DNA of 64,000 bases from Streptomyces sp. WAC 01529 (GTDB lineage: Bacteria > Actinomycetota > Actinomycetes > Streptomycetales > Streptomycetaceae). The notes under the pieces are model-generated. The model did no database searches and was not told the origin of the DNA. It saw only the letters and a program-made list of their open reading frames with translations. Shown piece by piece: positions 9,778-18,741 of the stretch; positions within the stretch are counted from its first letter, which is position 1, and every line of letters starts with the position of its first letter. The position numbers and the translations under genes were made by a program. The stretch is from assembly GCF_003945545.1 (NCBI RefSeq), contig NZ_CP029617.1, positions 3,731,001-3,795,000 on the forward strand. The letters are read 5' to 3'.

Positions 9778-9828
9778 GTACGCCGGAGGGGCCCCGCACA
9801 CCGTGTGTGCGGGGCCCCTCCGGCGTAC
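9778..9828. terminator. Strong bidirectional terminator between convergent genes
   Basis: A perfect 24-bp stem (9778-9801 with 9805-9828) and a 3-nt loop. It lies between the plus-strand nucleotidyltransferase gene and the minus-strand DoxX gene, ending 10 bp before the stop of the latter. It should stop transcription from both sides. Confidence 0.92.
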
Positions 9829-9838
9829 CACCACTGGA

Positions 9839-11527
9839 TCAGCGGCCGAGGACACCGCCGAGGAGGCCACCGGGCTCCTCGCCCCCGGCGCCGCCGGAGC
9901 CGCCCGAACCACCGGTACCGCCCGTGCCCCCACCGGTGCTGCCACCGCTGGTCGCCGGTCCCGCGGTCGAGGCCGGCGGCGCCTGCTGCTGTTGCTGCTG
10001 CCGCTGGGGCGCCGACTGCTGCGGCGGGGCCTGGCCCGCCGTGCTGCTGCCCTGCGTCTGGCTCGGCTGCGTTGAGCCCGCCGTGCCCGTCTCGCGGACC
10101 GCGCCCGGGGCCGTGGCCCCCTGCGAGGGCCGCGCGGAGCTGCCCTGCGTCGGGGAGCCCGGCGAGGCCGAGGGGCTCTGCGCCTTGCGGTCCTGCCGCT
10201 TCTTCGCGGGGTCCCCGGGGAGCGGGGAGCCCGGCAGGTTGTTGCGCGGGGCCTCGCCGGGGCCGGGCACGGTGACCCGGTCCGCGTCCCGCACCGCGCC
10301 GCCGAGCAGCGAGCCGAGCAGCAGCGTGAGGCCGATCGCGACCGCGCCGACCAGAGCGCCGCGCCGCAGCACGCGCCGCCGCAGCTCCCAGATGTCGGCG
10401 CGCGGCCCGAGCGTGCGCCAGGCCTCTCCCGCGAGGCGGCCGTCCACGGAGTAGACGGGGGCGCCCGCGATGATCAGCGGCGACCAGGCGGCGAGGTAGA
10501 TGATGTCCGGCGCGTCGTAGGCGGGGACGGTCTTCCAGCTGACGGTGACGATGAGCGCCGCGGAGAGCAGCACGCCGATGGAGGCGGCGACCCGCTGCCA
10601 GAGCCCGAGCACCGTCAGGAGGCCGACGATGACCTGGAGGAAGGCGATGCTGAGCCCGGCGCCCACCGGGTGCTGGAGGGCGAAGTCGCGCAGCGGCTCG
10701 GCCAGCGCCCACGGGTGCAGCGAGTTGAGCCACTTGACCATGGAGCCGCGCTCGCCGCCGTCGAAGTAGACGGGGTCGCAGAGCTTGCCCATGCCGGCGT
10801 AGATGGAGATGAAGCCGAGGAAGACGCGCAGCGGGAGGAGGACCACGCCGAGGTTCATCCGGCGGCCGGGGTAGTAGGCGTGGCGCACCGGGTCGGCACC
10901 GTGCCGCCGCTTGCGCTCCTCGGCCTCGGTCTCGGTCTCGCCGTCGGCGTACTCGTCGTAGCCGTCGTAGCCGTCGTACGTGTCGTCGCCGTACCGCTCG
11001 CGCTCTTGTGCGAGCCGCTCGTCGTAGTCGCTGCTGGGCATCCGCATCTGCGGCAGCAGCTGGGTCCGGGGGTCAGGGCCGCCCGCGCCGACGACGGGCG
11101 TCTCGGCGGTCTCGGGTCCGTCGTCGAGGTCGACGCGCGGGATGACCTGCGTGGCGCCGCCGTCGTCGTAGGGCCCTGCCTCTTCGGCCGAACGGCGCAC
11201 GCTGCTGCCGCGCACGGCCTGCAGCAGTCTGATCGCGCCGGTGTCGTCCGGATCGGACTTCCCGCTCCAGACGACGGGCGCGCGGCGCTTGGCGGCCGCG
11301 CCCACGGCGGGGATCCGCACCGTCTCTTCGGGGAGGCCCAAGTGCCGTGAGATACGCGGGGATTGAATGCGCCCAGCGGCGGGGAGCTGCACGCGGAAGC
11401 TCGCGTGCGCGACGATGACCTGCGCCGGGTCGCTCGGCACCTTCACCATGCTCAGCGCGGGAGCTTCGTCGAAGCCTGACGAGCTTCCCCCTGTGGGTGT
11501 GCGGGGTGTTCTGGTGTCCACACTCAT
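9839..11527 (-). CDS. DoxX-family integral membrane protein with long variable tails
   Basis: 562 aa. Residues 1-210 are soluble, charged and acidic, with Asp/Glu/Tyr-rich repeats near 170-195. The central part (about 215-370) has four hydrophobic helices and the DoxX text LRVFLGFISIYAGMGKL, followed by a GxGLSIAFLQVIVGLL helix. A later single hydrophobic segment lies near 395-410. The last 130 residues are disordered Pro/Ser/Gln/Gly, with six consecutive Gln. DoxX proteins sit in the membrane and are linked to redox or thiol stress, but the role here is unknown. It is conserved next to rlmB in Streptomyces. Confidence 0.8.
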   Translation of the reverse strand: MSVDTRTPRTPTGGSSSGFDEAPALSMVKVPSDPAQVIVAHASFRVQLPAAGRIQSPRISRHLGLPEETVRIPAVGAAAKRRAPVVWSGKSDPDDTGAIRLLQAVRGSSVRRSAEEAGPYDDGGATQVIPRVDLDDGPETAETPVVGAGGPDPRTQLLPQMRMPSSDYDERLAQERERYGDDTYDGYDGYDEYADGETETEAEERKRRHGADPVRHAYYPGRRMNLGVVLLPLRVFLGFISIYAGMGKLCDPVYFDGGERGSMVKWLNSLHPWALAEPLRDFALQHPVGAGLSIAFLQVIVGLLTVLGLWQRVAASIGVLLSAALIVTVSWKTVPAYDAPDIIYLAAWSPLIIAGAPVYSVDGRLAGEAWRTLGPRADIWELRRRVLRRGALVGAVAIGLTLLLGSLLGGAVRDADRVTVPGPGEAPRNNLPGSPLPGDPAKKRQDRKAQSPSASPGSPTQGSSARPSQGATAPGAVRETGTAGSTQPSQTQGSSTAGQAPPQQSAPQRQQQQQQAPPASTAGPATSGGSTGGGTGGTGGSGGSGGAGGEEPGGLLGGVLGR

Positions 11528-11690
11528 CTAACCGAGTGATGTGTGTTTAGGACACTGCCTTGACCACGCGGAAATGTCCGGACCGCGTCAAGAGATCCCC
11601 GTCAAGGGACCACACGGCCCGGACATCAGTACGCCCGGCAACACTTACGCGCACCGACCGGCAACGCTCACACGCGCCGGCCGGCACCAC

Positions 11691-12635
11691 TCACGCGCGG
11701 CGCCGCGACGCCTCGTAAAGCACCACACCGGCGGCGACACCGGCGTTCAGCGACTCCGCGCCACCCGGCATCGGGATCCGCACCCGGAAGTCGCACGTCT
11801 CGCCGACGAGGCGGGACAGGCCCTTGCCCTCGCTGCCCACGACGATGACGACCGGGCCGCCGAGCGCCTCCATGTCGCCGACCTCCTGCTCGCCGTCGGC
11901 CGCGAGGCCGACGACGGTGACGCCCGCCTTCTTGTACGCCTCGAGCGTCCGCGTCAGGTTCGTGCACCGGGCGACCGGCGTACGCGCGGCCGCGCCCGCC
12001 GAGGTCTTCCAGGCACCGGCCGTCATACCGGCGGCCCGCCGCTCCGGCACGACGACGCCGTGGCCGCCGAACGCCGCCACGGAGCGGATGACCGCGCCGA
12101 GGTTGCGCGGGTCGGTCACGCCGTCGAGCGCGACGATCAGCGGGTCCTCACCGGCGTCGTACGCGGCGGCGGCGAGGTCCTCGGGGTGCGCGTACTTGTA
12201 CGGCGGGACCTGGAGGACGAGGCCCTGGTGGTTGAGGCCGTTCGTCATCCGGTCCAGCTCGGGCCGCGGCGCCTCCATGAGGTGGATGCCGCCGCGCTCG
12301 GCCGCGAGCTGGAGCGCCTCGCGCACCCGCTCGTCGTTGTCGATGAACTGCTGGACGTAGAGCGTGGAGGCGGGCACGCCGTCGCGCAGCGCCTCGAAGA
12401 CGGGGTTGCGGCCGACGACCATCTCGGAGGCCTGCTTGCCGCCGCGCCCCTTCTGCGCGGGGCGGCGGCCCGCGGCCTTCTTGGCCTTGGCGGCGGCGAT
12501 GCGGTTCTTCACGTGCCCCTTGCGCGCCTCGGCGGGCGGCGTCGGACCCTTGCCCTCAAGGCCGCGGCGCCGATTGCCGCCGCTGCCGACCTGCGCGCCC
12601 TTCTTGCCGGACATGCGGCGGTTGTTAGCGGCCAT
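11691..12635 (-). CDS. rlmB: 23S rRNA (guanosine-2'-O)-methyltransferase RlmB
   Basis: 314 aa. A Lys/Arg/Gly-rich N-terminal extension (about 75 residues) precedes a SpoU substrate-binding domain (VVGRNPVFEALRDG). The SPOUT methyltransferase domain shows motif 1 DPRNLGAVIRS, motif 2 VVIVVGSEGKGLS and motif 3 MPGGAESLNAGVAAGVVLYE, which form the knotted S-adenosylmethionine site. RlmB methylates G2251 of 23S rRNA. It lies just downstream of cysS on the same strand, the usual actinobacterial pairing. Confidence 0.92.
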   Translation of the reverse strand: MAANNRRMSGKKGAQVGSGGNRRRGLEGKGPTPPAEARKGHVKNRIAAAKAKKAAGRRPAQKGRGGKQASEMVVGRNPVFEALRDGVPASTLYVQQFIDNDERVREALQLAAERGGIHLMEAPRPELDRMTNGLNHQGLVLQVPPYKYAHPEDLAAAAYDAGEDPLIVALDGVTDPRNLGAVIRSVAAFGGHGVVVPERRAAGMTAGAWKTSAGAAARTPVARCTNLTRTLEAYKKAGVTVVGLAADGEQEVGDMEALGGPVVIVVGSEGKGLSRLVGETCDFRVRIPMPGGAESLNAGVAAGVVLYEASRRRA

Positions 12636-12740
12636 GACCTACCTGTCTGTTGTGATGCGAGTGCGCGTACGTCCGTACGCGCGAAGGTGTACGTCTATGA
12701 AGTGTGCCGCCCAGAACGCCGGGCGGCACATCTGCGGGTG

Positions 12741-14141
12741 CTAACGCGGCCCGAGCGTCCAGCGCGGCCCGGCCGGGCTGTCCTCGATGACGAGGCCCGA
12801 CTGGTTCAGCTGGTCGCGGATGGCGTCGGCGGTGCCCCAGTCCTTGCGGCCCCGGGCGGCCTCGCGCTGGTCGAGGACCATGCGGACGAGGGTGTCGACG
12901 ACGCCGTGGAGGTCTTCGCCGCGGTCGCTCTCGCCACCGGCCCAGTGCGGGTCGAGCGGGTCGAGGCCGAGGACGCCGAGCATGGCCCGCACCTCGGCGA
13001 GGCGCTGCACGGCGGCTTCCTTGTCGTCGGCGGCCAGGGCGGAGTTGCCCTGCCGGACCGTGGTGTGCACGATGGCGAGCGCCTGCGGGACGCCCAGGTC
13101 GTCGTCCATGGCGTCGGCGAACGCGGGCGGCACCTCGGCGGCGGGCTCGACGGCCCCGCCCGCCTTCTCCACCACGCGCTGCACGAAGCCCTCGATACGG
13201 GCGAACGCGGACTCGGCCTCGCGCAGGGCCTCCTCGCTGTACTCGATCATCGAGCGGTAGTGCGGGGTGCCCAGGTAGTAGCGCAGGACGATCGGGCGCC
13301 ACTGCTTGACCATCTCGCTGACGAGGACCGAGTTGCCGAGCGACTTCGACATCTTCTCGCCGCTCATGGTGACCCAGCCGTTGTGCACCCAGAAGCGCGC
13401 GAACGCGTCGCCGAAGGCCTTGGCCTGGGCGATCTCGTTCTCGTGGTGCGGGAAGATCAGGTCGATCCCGCCGCCGTGGATGTCGAACTCGCGGCCGAGG
13501 TACTTGTGGGCCATCGCCGAGCACTCCAGGTGCCAGCCGGGGCGGCCGCGGCCGAAGGGCGTCTCCCAGGCGGGCTCGCCCGGCTTGACCGCCTTCCACA
13601 TGGCGAAGTCGCGGGGGTCCCGCTTGCCCGCGACGCCCTCGTCGGGCTGGCGCAGGTCGTCGATGTCCTGGTTGGACAGCTCCAGGTAGCCGGGCCAGGA
13701 CCGCACGTCGAAGTAGACGCTGCCGTCGGCCTCGTAGGCGTGGCCTCGCTCGATGAGGCCGCGCATCATCTCGACCATCTCGGTGATGTGGCCGGTGGCG
13801 CGGGGCTCGTAGGTGGGCGGCAGGCAGCCCAGCGCGTCGTAACCGCTGTTGAAGGCGCGCTCGTTCTCGTACCCGATCGACCACCAGGGGCGGCCCTGCT
13901 CGGCCGACTTCTTGATGATCTTGTCGTCGATGTCGGTCACGTTCCGCACGAACGTCACGTCGTAGCCGCGGTAGGCGAACCAGCGGCGCATGATGTCGAA
14001 GTTTAGGCCGGACCTGATGTGCCCGATGTGCGGGGCCGCCTGCACCGTGGCACCGCAGAGGTAGATCGAGACACAGCCTTCGTGCAGGGGGCTGAAGTCA
14101 CGGATCTGCCGGGCGCTGGTGTCGTACAGGCGAATCGTCAC
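12741..14141 (-). CDS. cysS: Cysteinyl-tRNA synthetase
   Basis: 466 aa from the GTG at 14141 (MTIRLYDTSARQ), the family length; upstream extensions are not conserved. The HIGH-type motif APHIGHIRSG is near residues 36-45 and the KMSKS motif (SGEKMSKSLG) near 265-272. Zinc-binding Cys and His are present (YLCGATV, WHLECSAM, HHENE). It charges tRNA-Cys. It is transcribed with rlmB downstream, and the isoprenoid genes ispD-ispF are upstream on the same strand. Confidence 0.95.
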   Translation of the reverse strand: MTIRLYDTSARQIRDFSPLHEGCVSIYLCGATVQAAPHIGHIRSGLNFDIMRRWFAYRGYDVTFVRNVTDIDDKIIKKSAEQGRPWWSIGYENERAFNSGYDALGCLPPTYEPRATGHITEMVEMMRGLIERGHAYEADGSVYFDVRSWPGYLELSNQDIDDLRQPDEGVAGKRDPRDFAMWKAVKPGEPAWETPFGRGRPGWHLECSAMAHKYLGREFDIHGGGIDLIFPHHENEIAQAKAFGDAFARFWVHNGWVTMSGEKMSKSLGNSVLVSEMVKQWRPIVLRYYLGTPHYRSMIEYSEEALREAESAFARIEGFVQRVVEKAGGAVEPAAEVPPAFADAMDDDLGVPQALAIVHTTVRQGNSALAADDKEAAVQRLAEVRAMLGVLGLDPLDPHWAGGESDRGEDLHGVVDTLVRMVLDQREAARGRKDWGTADAIRDQLNQSGLVIEDSPAGPRWTLGPR

Positions 14142-14244
14142 CACTCCAGGGTAGTGGGCGCGGGACAGTGCCCCACGCCCCCTTGGCCCACAGGGCACGG
14201 AACTGTGACGCGGGGCGCCCTCAGGCCTGCCCGCGGGCCCGCCC

Positions 14245-14649
14245 TCAGACCCGCCCCACGACCTTCCGCGCGGAGACCCGCACCACCACGCGCGGGGCGT
14301 CGTCCTTCGAGGCGGGGTTGAACTCGGCGTACTTCTTGCCCGTGTACTTCAGCGACAGCTCGTCGATGAGTTCCTGGCCGCCCTCGGTCGTCAGCTGTGC
14401 CGTGCCGCGGATCTCCGCGTACGTATAAGGCGCGTCGAAGGGCTGGAGCAGCACCGTCACGCGCGGATCGCGGCGCAGGTTCTTCTCCTTGCGGCGGCCG
14501 ATCGTCGTGGAGAACAGCACGTCGTCGCCGTCCCGCTTCACCCAGACCGGCGACAGCTGCGGGCTGCCGTCGGGCTGGATGGTGGCGACGGTGATGAAGG
14601 ACGGGGCGTCGAGGAGGGCTTTGAGCTGGTCGGACAGTGCGGCGGACAT
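14245..14649 (-). CDS. PPOX-class F420-dependent oxidoreductase
   Basis: 134 aa, a single split-barrel flavin/deazaflavin fold. The start ATG 14649 is supported by GAAGGAG upstream. Text such as FITVATIQPDGSPQLSPVWVKRDGD is split here; it carries the family SPVWV motif, and later RRKEKNLRRDPRVTV is the cofactor-phosphate-binding region. It belongs to the pyridoxamine-5'-phosphate-oxidase-like group that uses reduced F420 in actinomycetes. The substrate is unknown. It is inserted between cysS and ispF on the same strand. Confidence 0.85.
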   Translation of the reverse strand: MSAALSDQLKALLDAPSFITVATIQPDGSPQLSPVWVKRDGDDVLFSTTIGRRKEKNLRRDPRVTVLLQPFDAPYTYAEIRGTAQLTTEGGQELIDELSLKYTGKKYAEFNPASKDDAPRVVVRVSARKVVGRV

Positions 14650-14723
14650 GGCTTCACTCCTTCGGGGACGATCGGCTGCGAGAGCCTCGCCGGTACGAGC
14701 CATACCCCTACCCGATATCGCCG

Positions 14724-15224
14724 TCAGTGCGACGTACGTACGACCAACGCGGTGGCGACCGCGGCGAGGCCGTCCCCGCGGCCGGGGAAGCCGAGGCCGT
14801 CGGTGGTGGCCCCGGAGACCGAGACCGGCGCGCCCACGGCGTCGGAGAGCACCTTCTGCGCCTCGTCGCGGCGCTTGCCGATCTTCGGGCGCGGGCCGAT
14901 GACCTGCACGGCCACGTTGCCGACGGTGAAACCGGCGTCCCGCACGATGCGGGCGGCCTCGGTGAGGAGGGTCAGGCCCGAGGCGCCGGACCACTCGGGG
15001 CGGCCGGTGCCGAAGTGCGCGCCGAGGTCGCCGAGGCCGGCCGCGGAGAAGAGCGCGTTGCACGCGGCGTGCGCGACGACGTCGGCGTCGGAGTGTCCGG
15101 CGAGCCCCGGTCCCTCGTCCTCCCACTTCAGGCCCGCGCACCACAGCTCGCGGCCCTCTTCGAAGGCGTGGATGTCGGTGCCGATGCCGACGAGGGGCAG
15201 TACGGGGGCCGGCTCAGAAGCCAT
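14724..15224 (-). CDS. ispF: 2-C-methyl-D-erythritol 2,4-cyclodiphosphate synthase
   Basis: 166 aa. Motifs include IGTDIHAFEEG (Asp and His metal ligands) and GHSDADVVAHA, plus GNVAVQVIGPRPKIG and the C-terminal T-TDGLGFPGRGDG. IspF cyclises CDP-methylerythritol 2-phosphate in the MEP isoprenoid pathway. The gene overlaps the end of ispD by 11 bp, so the two are translationally coupled and supply consecutive parts of one pathway. Confidence 0.95.
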   Translation of the reverse strand: MASEPAPVLPLVGIGTDIHAFEEGRELWCAGLKWEDEGPGLAGHSDADVVAHAACNALFSAAGLGDLGAHFGTGRPEWSGASGLTLLTEAARIVRDAGFTVGNVAVQVIGPRPKIGKRRDEAQKVLSDAVGAPVSVSGATTDGLGFPGRGDGLAAVATALVVRTSH

Positions 15225-15945
15225 CGTTGGCCCTCCGGCGCGCGAGGACGGCCTCCGCGAGGAGGAGGTCGAGGGGGCGTGTCACCTTGAAGGCCTCCTC
15301 GTGGCCGGGCACGACGACGACGGGCAGACCCAGCTGCTCGACCATGCTGGCGTCGTCCGTGACGTTGTCGGTGACGCTCTCGTGGGCGCGTACGAGCGTG
15401 GCGCGGTCGAAGCCCTGCGGGGTCTGCACCGCGCGCAGCCTGGCCCGCTCGGGGGTGGCCACGACGGGCTCGGCCTCGCCGGGCGCGGCCGCGGGCTCGA
15501 CCTGCTTGACGGTGTCGGTCAGCGGGAGCGCGGGCACCACGGCGGGCGCTCCTTCGCGCACGGCCGCGATGACGCCGTCGACCGTGTCGACGGGCACCAG
15601 CGGGCGGGCCGCGTCGTGCACCAGCACGATGTCGATGCCGGGCGGCAGCGCGTCCAGGCCGGCCCGCACGGACTCCTGGCGGGAGTCACCGCCGGGCACG
15701 ACGAGGAAGTCGGTGCGCTCGGGCAGCGCGTGGTCGTCGAGGAGCGTCTTGACCTCGGGGGCGCCGTCGGGGGGTGCCACGACGATGACGAGGGAGACGG
15801 CGCGGGACGCCGCCATGGCGCGGACGGCGTGGATGAGTATCGGGGTGCCGTTCAGCGCGCGGAGCGCTTTGGGGGCGCCAGGGCCGAGGCGCACGCCCCG
15901 TCCTGCCGCGGGAATGACCACCGCGGTACGGGATTCGCTAGACAT
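15214..15945 (-). CDS. ispD: 2-C-methyl-D-erythritol 4-phosphate cytidylyltransferase
   Basis: 243 aa. The N-terminal nucleotide-binding signature VVIPAAGRGVRLGPGAPKAL has the conserved Arg and Lys. Conserved stretches VLVHDAARPLV, DTVKQV and TPQGFDRATL follow. IspD transfers CMP to MEP, two steps before IspF. The pair is immediately downstream of carD in the Streptomyces order. Confidence 0.95.
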   Translation of the reverse strand: MSSESRTAVVIPAAGRGVRLGPGAPKALRALNGTPILIHAVRAMAASRAVSLVIVVAPPDGAPEVKTLLDDHALPERTDFLVVPGGDSRQESVRAGLDALPPGIDIVLVHDAARPLVPVDTVDGVIAAVREGAPAVVPALPLTDTVKQVEPAAAPGEAEPVVATPERARLRAVQTPQGFDRATLVRAHESVTDNVTDDASMVEQLGLPVVVVPGHEEAFKVTRPLDLLLAEAVLARRRANDGF

Positions 15946-16154
15946 CGGTTCCGTTCAGGTTTGTGTGCTCGGCCGACGTGGGTATGGCCTCACCGTGTCG
16001 GGCACGACATGTCGACCGGACCCTTTCCGTGAATCCGATCGAGCCAGCTGCCCGAGCCCGGCACGCCAAACAGGGCTGAACATGCCGCAGCGCCCGGCGA
16101 CTCCCCTTGAGGGTCAGCGGGCACCGCGGCATCATTGCGCCAGTGACGACGGCG

Positions 16155-16637
16155 TCAGGACGCGAGGACCTCGTCGAGCAGGGCCTCGGCCTTGTCCTCG
16201 TTCGTGTTCTCCGCGAGCGCCAGCTCGCTCACCAGAATCTGCCGCGCCTTGGCGAGCATGCGCTTCTCACCGGCGGACAGTCCACGCTCACGCTCCCGAC
16301 GCCACAGGTCACGCACGACTTCCGCGACCTTGATGACATCGCCGGAGGCGAGCTTCTCGAGATTTGCCTTGTAGCGACGCGACCAGTTCGTGGGCTCTTC
16401 GGCGTACGGCGCGCGCAGTACCTCGAAGACCCGGTCCAGCCCGTCCTGACCGACCACATCACGCACGCCGACGAACTCCGCATTGTCCGCTGGCACACGC
16501 ACCGTCAGATCGCCCTGGGCGACCTTCAGCACCAAGTAGGTCTTGTCCACGCCTTTGATCTGGCGAGTTTCGATAGCCTCGATCAGCGCGGCCCCGTGAT
16601 GGGGATAGACCACGGTGTCGCCAACCTTGAACGTCAT
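16155..16637 (-). CDS. carD: CarD-family RNA polymerase-binding transcription factor
   Basis: 160 aa from ATG 16637 (MTFKVGDTVVYPHHG), the family length; the extra 10 upstream residues are not conserved. The N-terminal Tudor-like RNA polymerase-interaction domain includes VYPHHGAA, and the C-terminal helical DNA-binding domain includes NWSRRYKANLEKLASGD. It stabilises open promoter complexes, especially at rRNA promoters, and is essential in mycobacteria. The ~600 bp upstream is non-coding. Confidence 0.95.
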   Translation of the reverse strand: MTFKVGDTVVYPHHGAALIEAIETRQIKGVDKTYLVLKVAQGDLTVRVPADNAEFVGVRDVVGQDGLDRVFEVLRAPYAEEPTNWSRRYKANLEKLASGDVIKVAEVVRDLWRRERERGLSAGEKRMLAKARQILVSELALAENTNEDKAEALLDEVLAS

Positions 16638-17240
16638 GTGACAGGTACCCCTTCCGTGGCTATCCATCCTAACACGAGAACCGCCTCTTCTGAATGGCGT
16701 TTTCGCAGGTCAGGGCATATCTCGGGGCTTGACAACAGCAACAGGAACGTGCTGCGGAGGGCTGTCGGAACGGGGTATTCGCAGGTCGGAGCGGCTCTCC
16801 GGGGAGGCGGAAACGCGGGCGTTATGCGCCCCTCAAGAGGCCCAGGAGGGGCCGAACGTCCCGGTTTGCGCGGTTCCAAGCGGTGAACTTTCGCTGCTCC
16901 GTTCGGAGGCCGGAGAGGCGTACCGCACTCCGTCGGACAGGATTCCAGAATTGATCAAGCCGCCGGATGATCAATTTCCCGGCTCCCCACGCATTCCTTA
17001 CCGGAAATCCGCGAGACGTTCGGGGCGGCGCTCTTGACGGCGCTTATGTGAATGATGAACGAGGGAGCAATGAGACGGGCTCGCGGCCCCGAGGGGCGGG
17101 TCGGGTGCGGCGGTGTGGGAACGGCTCGGTAACCTAAGCGCGCTGACACACCCTTAGGGCGGCTCCACGGTCGCCTCAGGGCGGCTTCACGGCCGTCCGC
17201 CCCCTCCCGTATCGCCCACGTTCAAGGAGTAGCCGCCGCC
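16638..17240. other. Intergenic region between carD and the lipoprotein gene
   Basis: About 600 bp with no credible coding frame. It must hold divergent promoters for carD and the lipoprotein gene. A direct repeat of TTCGCAGGTC occurs near 16701 and 16780, and a GGGCGGCTYCACGG-like repeat near 17157 and 17178, shortly before the lipoprotein ribosome-binding site. I see no riboswitch or small-RNA signature that I can name. Confidence 0.5.
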
Positions 17241-17987
17241 GTGAGCCGCAGCCTTCGACGCGGCGCCATCGCCGCCACCGCCATCGCGTTCTCGCTTGCC
17301 TCGCTCGCCGCGTGCGGCGCCGGGAACAACGCTCAGACGCTGGAGGTCAAGCCGGACAACGCGGCCACCTCCGTCGGTGACATCAAGATCCAGAACGCCA
17401 TGGTCATCACCCAGCCGGACCTGAAGTCCAAGGGCCCGGCCGTGGTCGCCGCGACGGTCTTCAACGCCGGCACGACCGCCCAGAGCCTGGAGTCGATCAC
17501 GGTCGACGGCACCGGCAAGAAGGCCAAGATCACGCCCGCGAAGGACGACAAGACGTCCAAGCCGAACCAGCTGACCATCCCGGCCGGCGGCTCCGTCGTC
17601 ATCGGCGGCAAGGACAACGCCTCGGCCGTCCTGCCCAGCAGCCGCGACGCCGTCAAGGACGGCAACGCGCAGCGGATCACCTTCGCCTTCAGCGAGACCG
17701 GGAACGTGAAGCTCAAGGCGTTCGTCGTGCCCGCCGAGGGCTACTTCAAGGAGTGGGGCCCGACCGAGGTGCCGCAGGCGCCGGGCGCCAAGCCGGGGCA
17801 GTCGGGCAAGCCGGGCCAGTCCGGTAAGCCGGGCCAGTCCGGTAAGCCCGGTCAGTCCGGTGAGCCGGGCGAGCCTTCCACGGGTGCCTCCACCGACCCG
17901 TCGGGCCACGCGTCCGGTGCCGCGAGCACGGACCCGTCGGGCTCCGCCTCGCACAGCGCGGACGCCGGTACGGGTACCGAGCACTGA
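17241..17987 (+). CDS. DUF461-type secreted lipoprotein with GQSGKP repeats
   Basis: 248 aa from a GTG with AAGGAG upstream. The signal peptide ends in lipobox LAAC (residues 20-23), giving a lipid-anchored protein. The body (about 30-170) is a beta-rich domain of the DUF461/PCu(A)C-like type, without the methionine/histidine copper motif of true PCu(A)C proteins. The tail has four tandem copies of a G-Q-S-G-K-P-like hexapeptide (near 185-210), then a Ser/Thr/Gly-rich wall-spanning region. The role is unknown. It is adjacent to phoP-phoR in Streptomyces. Confidence 0.8.
   Translation: MSRSLRRGAIAATAIAFSLASLAACGAGNNAQTLEVKPDNAATSVGDIKIQNAMVITQPDLKSKGPAVVAATVFNAGTTAQSLESITVDGTGKKAKITPAKDDKTSKPNQLTIPAGGSVVIGGKDNASAVLPSSRDAVKDGNAQRITFAFSETGNVKLKAFVVPAEGYFKEWGPTEVPQAPGAKPGQSGKPGQSGKPGQSGKPGQSGEPGEPSTGASTDPSGHASGAASTDPSGSASHSADAGTGTEH
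17789..17866 (+). repeat. 18-bp coding tandem repeat (GQSGKP hexapeptide)
   Basis: Four consecutive 18-bp units encode G-Q-S-G-K-P and variants inside the lipoprotein tail. The units differ mainly at third positions, which suggests an old array under selection for the peptide. Copy number may vary between strains. Confidence 0.85.
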
Positions 17988-18000
17988 TCGACGTACGTAT

Positions 18001-18038
18001 GAAGAGGGCGGGACCCCGGCCGGGGTCCCGCCCTCTTC
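18001..18038. terminator. Bidirectional terminator between the lipoprotein gene and phoP
   Basis: A perfect 19-bp stem with no loop bases in the drawn form (18001-18019 with 18020-18038). It is just past the lipoprotein stop and 22 bp before the phoP stop, so it serves both convergent genes. Confidence 0.92.
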
Positions 18039-18060
18039 GTCGTCAGGGGCCGCTCGCGGT

Positions 18061-18741
18061 TTACGGCTCGAACTTGTAGCCGAGGCCGCGGACCGTCACC
18101 AGGTAGCGCGGGGCGCCCGGGTCCGGCTCGATCTTGGCGCGCAGGCGCTTGACGTGGACGTCGAGGGTCTTGGTGTCGCCCACGTAGTCCGCGCCCCAGA
18201 CGCGGTCGATGAGCTGCATCCGGGTCAGGACGCGGCCCGCGTTGCGCAGGAGCATCTCCAGGAGGTCGAACTCCTTCAGCGGCAGGTCGACCTTGGAGCC
18301 GGAGACCGTGACCACGTGGCGGTCGACGTCCATGCGGACGGGGCCCGCCTCCAGGGCCTGCGGGGTGACCTCCTCCGGCTCGCCCCGGCGGCGCAGGACC
18401 GCGCGGATGCGGGCGACCAGTTCGCGCGAGGAGAAGGGCTTGGTGACGTAGTCGTCGGCTCCTATTTCGAGGCCGACCACCTTGTCGATCTCGCTGTCCT
18501 TGGCGGTGACCATGATCACCGGGACGTTGGAGCGGCTGCGCAGCTGGCGGCAGACCTCGGTGCCGGGCAGGCCGGGCAGCATCAGGTCGAGCAGGACGAG
18601 GTCGGCGCCGTTGCGCTCGAATTCGTCGAGTCCGTCCGGGCCGGTGGCCGCGATGGCGACCTCGAAGCCCTCTTTGCGGAGCATGTAGGACAGAGCGTCG
18701 CTGAAGGATTCCTCGTCCTCGACGACGAGCACTCGGGTCAC
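18061..18741 (-). CDS. phoP: Phosphate response regulator PhoP (OmpR family)
   Basis: 226 aa from GTG 18741. The receiver domain has acidic residues E9-D10, the phosphorylation site D52 (LVLLDLMLPG) and Lys near 102 (VTKPFSS). The C-terminal winged helix (DLPLKEFDLLEMLLRNAGRVLTR) contacts DNA. PhoP binds PHO boxes under phosphate starvation and represses or activates phosphate, nitrogen and antibiotic genes in Streptomyces. Its GTG start overlaps the phoR stop by 4 bp, so the two are translationally coupled. Confidence 0.95.
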   Translation of the reverse strand: MTRVLVVEDEESFSDALSYMLRKEGFEVAIAATGPDGLDEFERNGADLVLLDLMLPGLPGTEVCRQLRSRSNVPVIMVTAKDSEIDKVVGLEIGADDYVTKPFSSRELVARIRAVLRRRGEPEEVTPQALEAGPVRMDVDRHVVTVSGSKVDLPLKEFDLLEMLLRNAGRVLTRMQLIDRVWGADYVGDTKTLDVHVKRLRAKIEPDPGAPRYLVTVRGLGYKFEP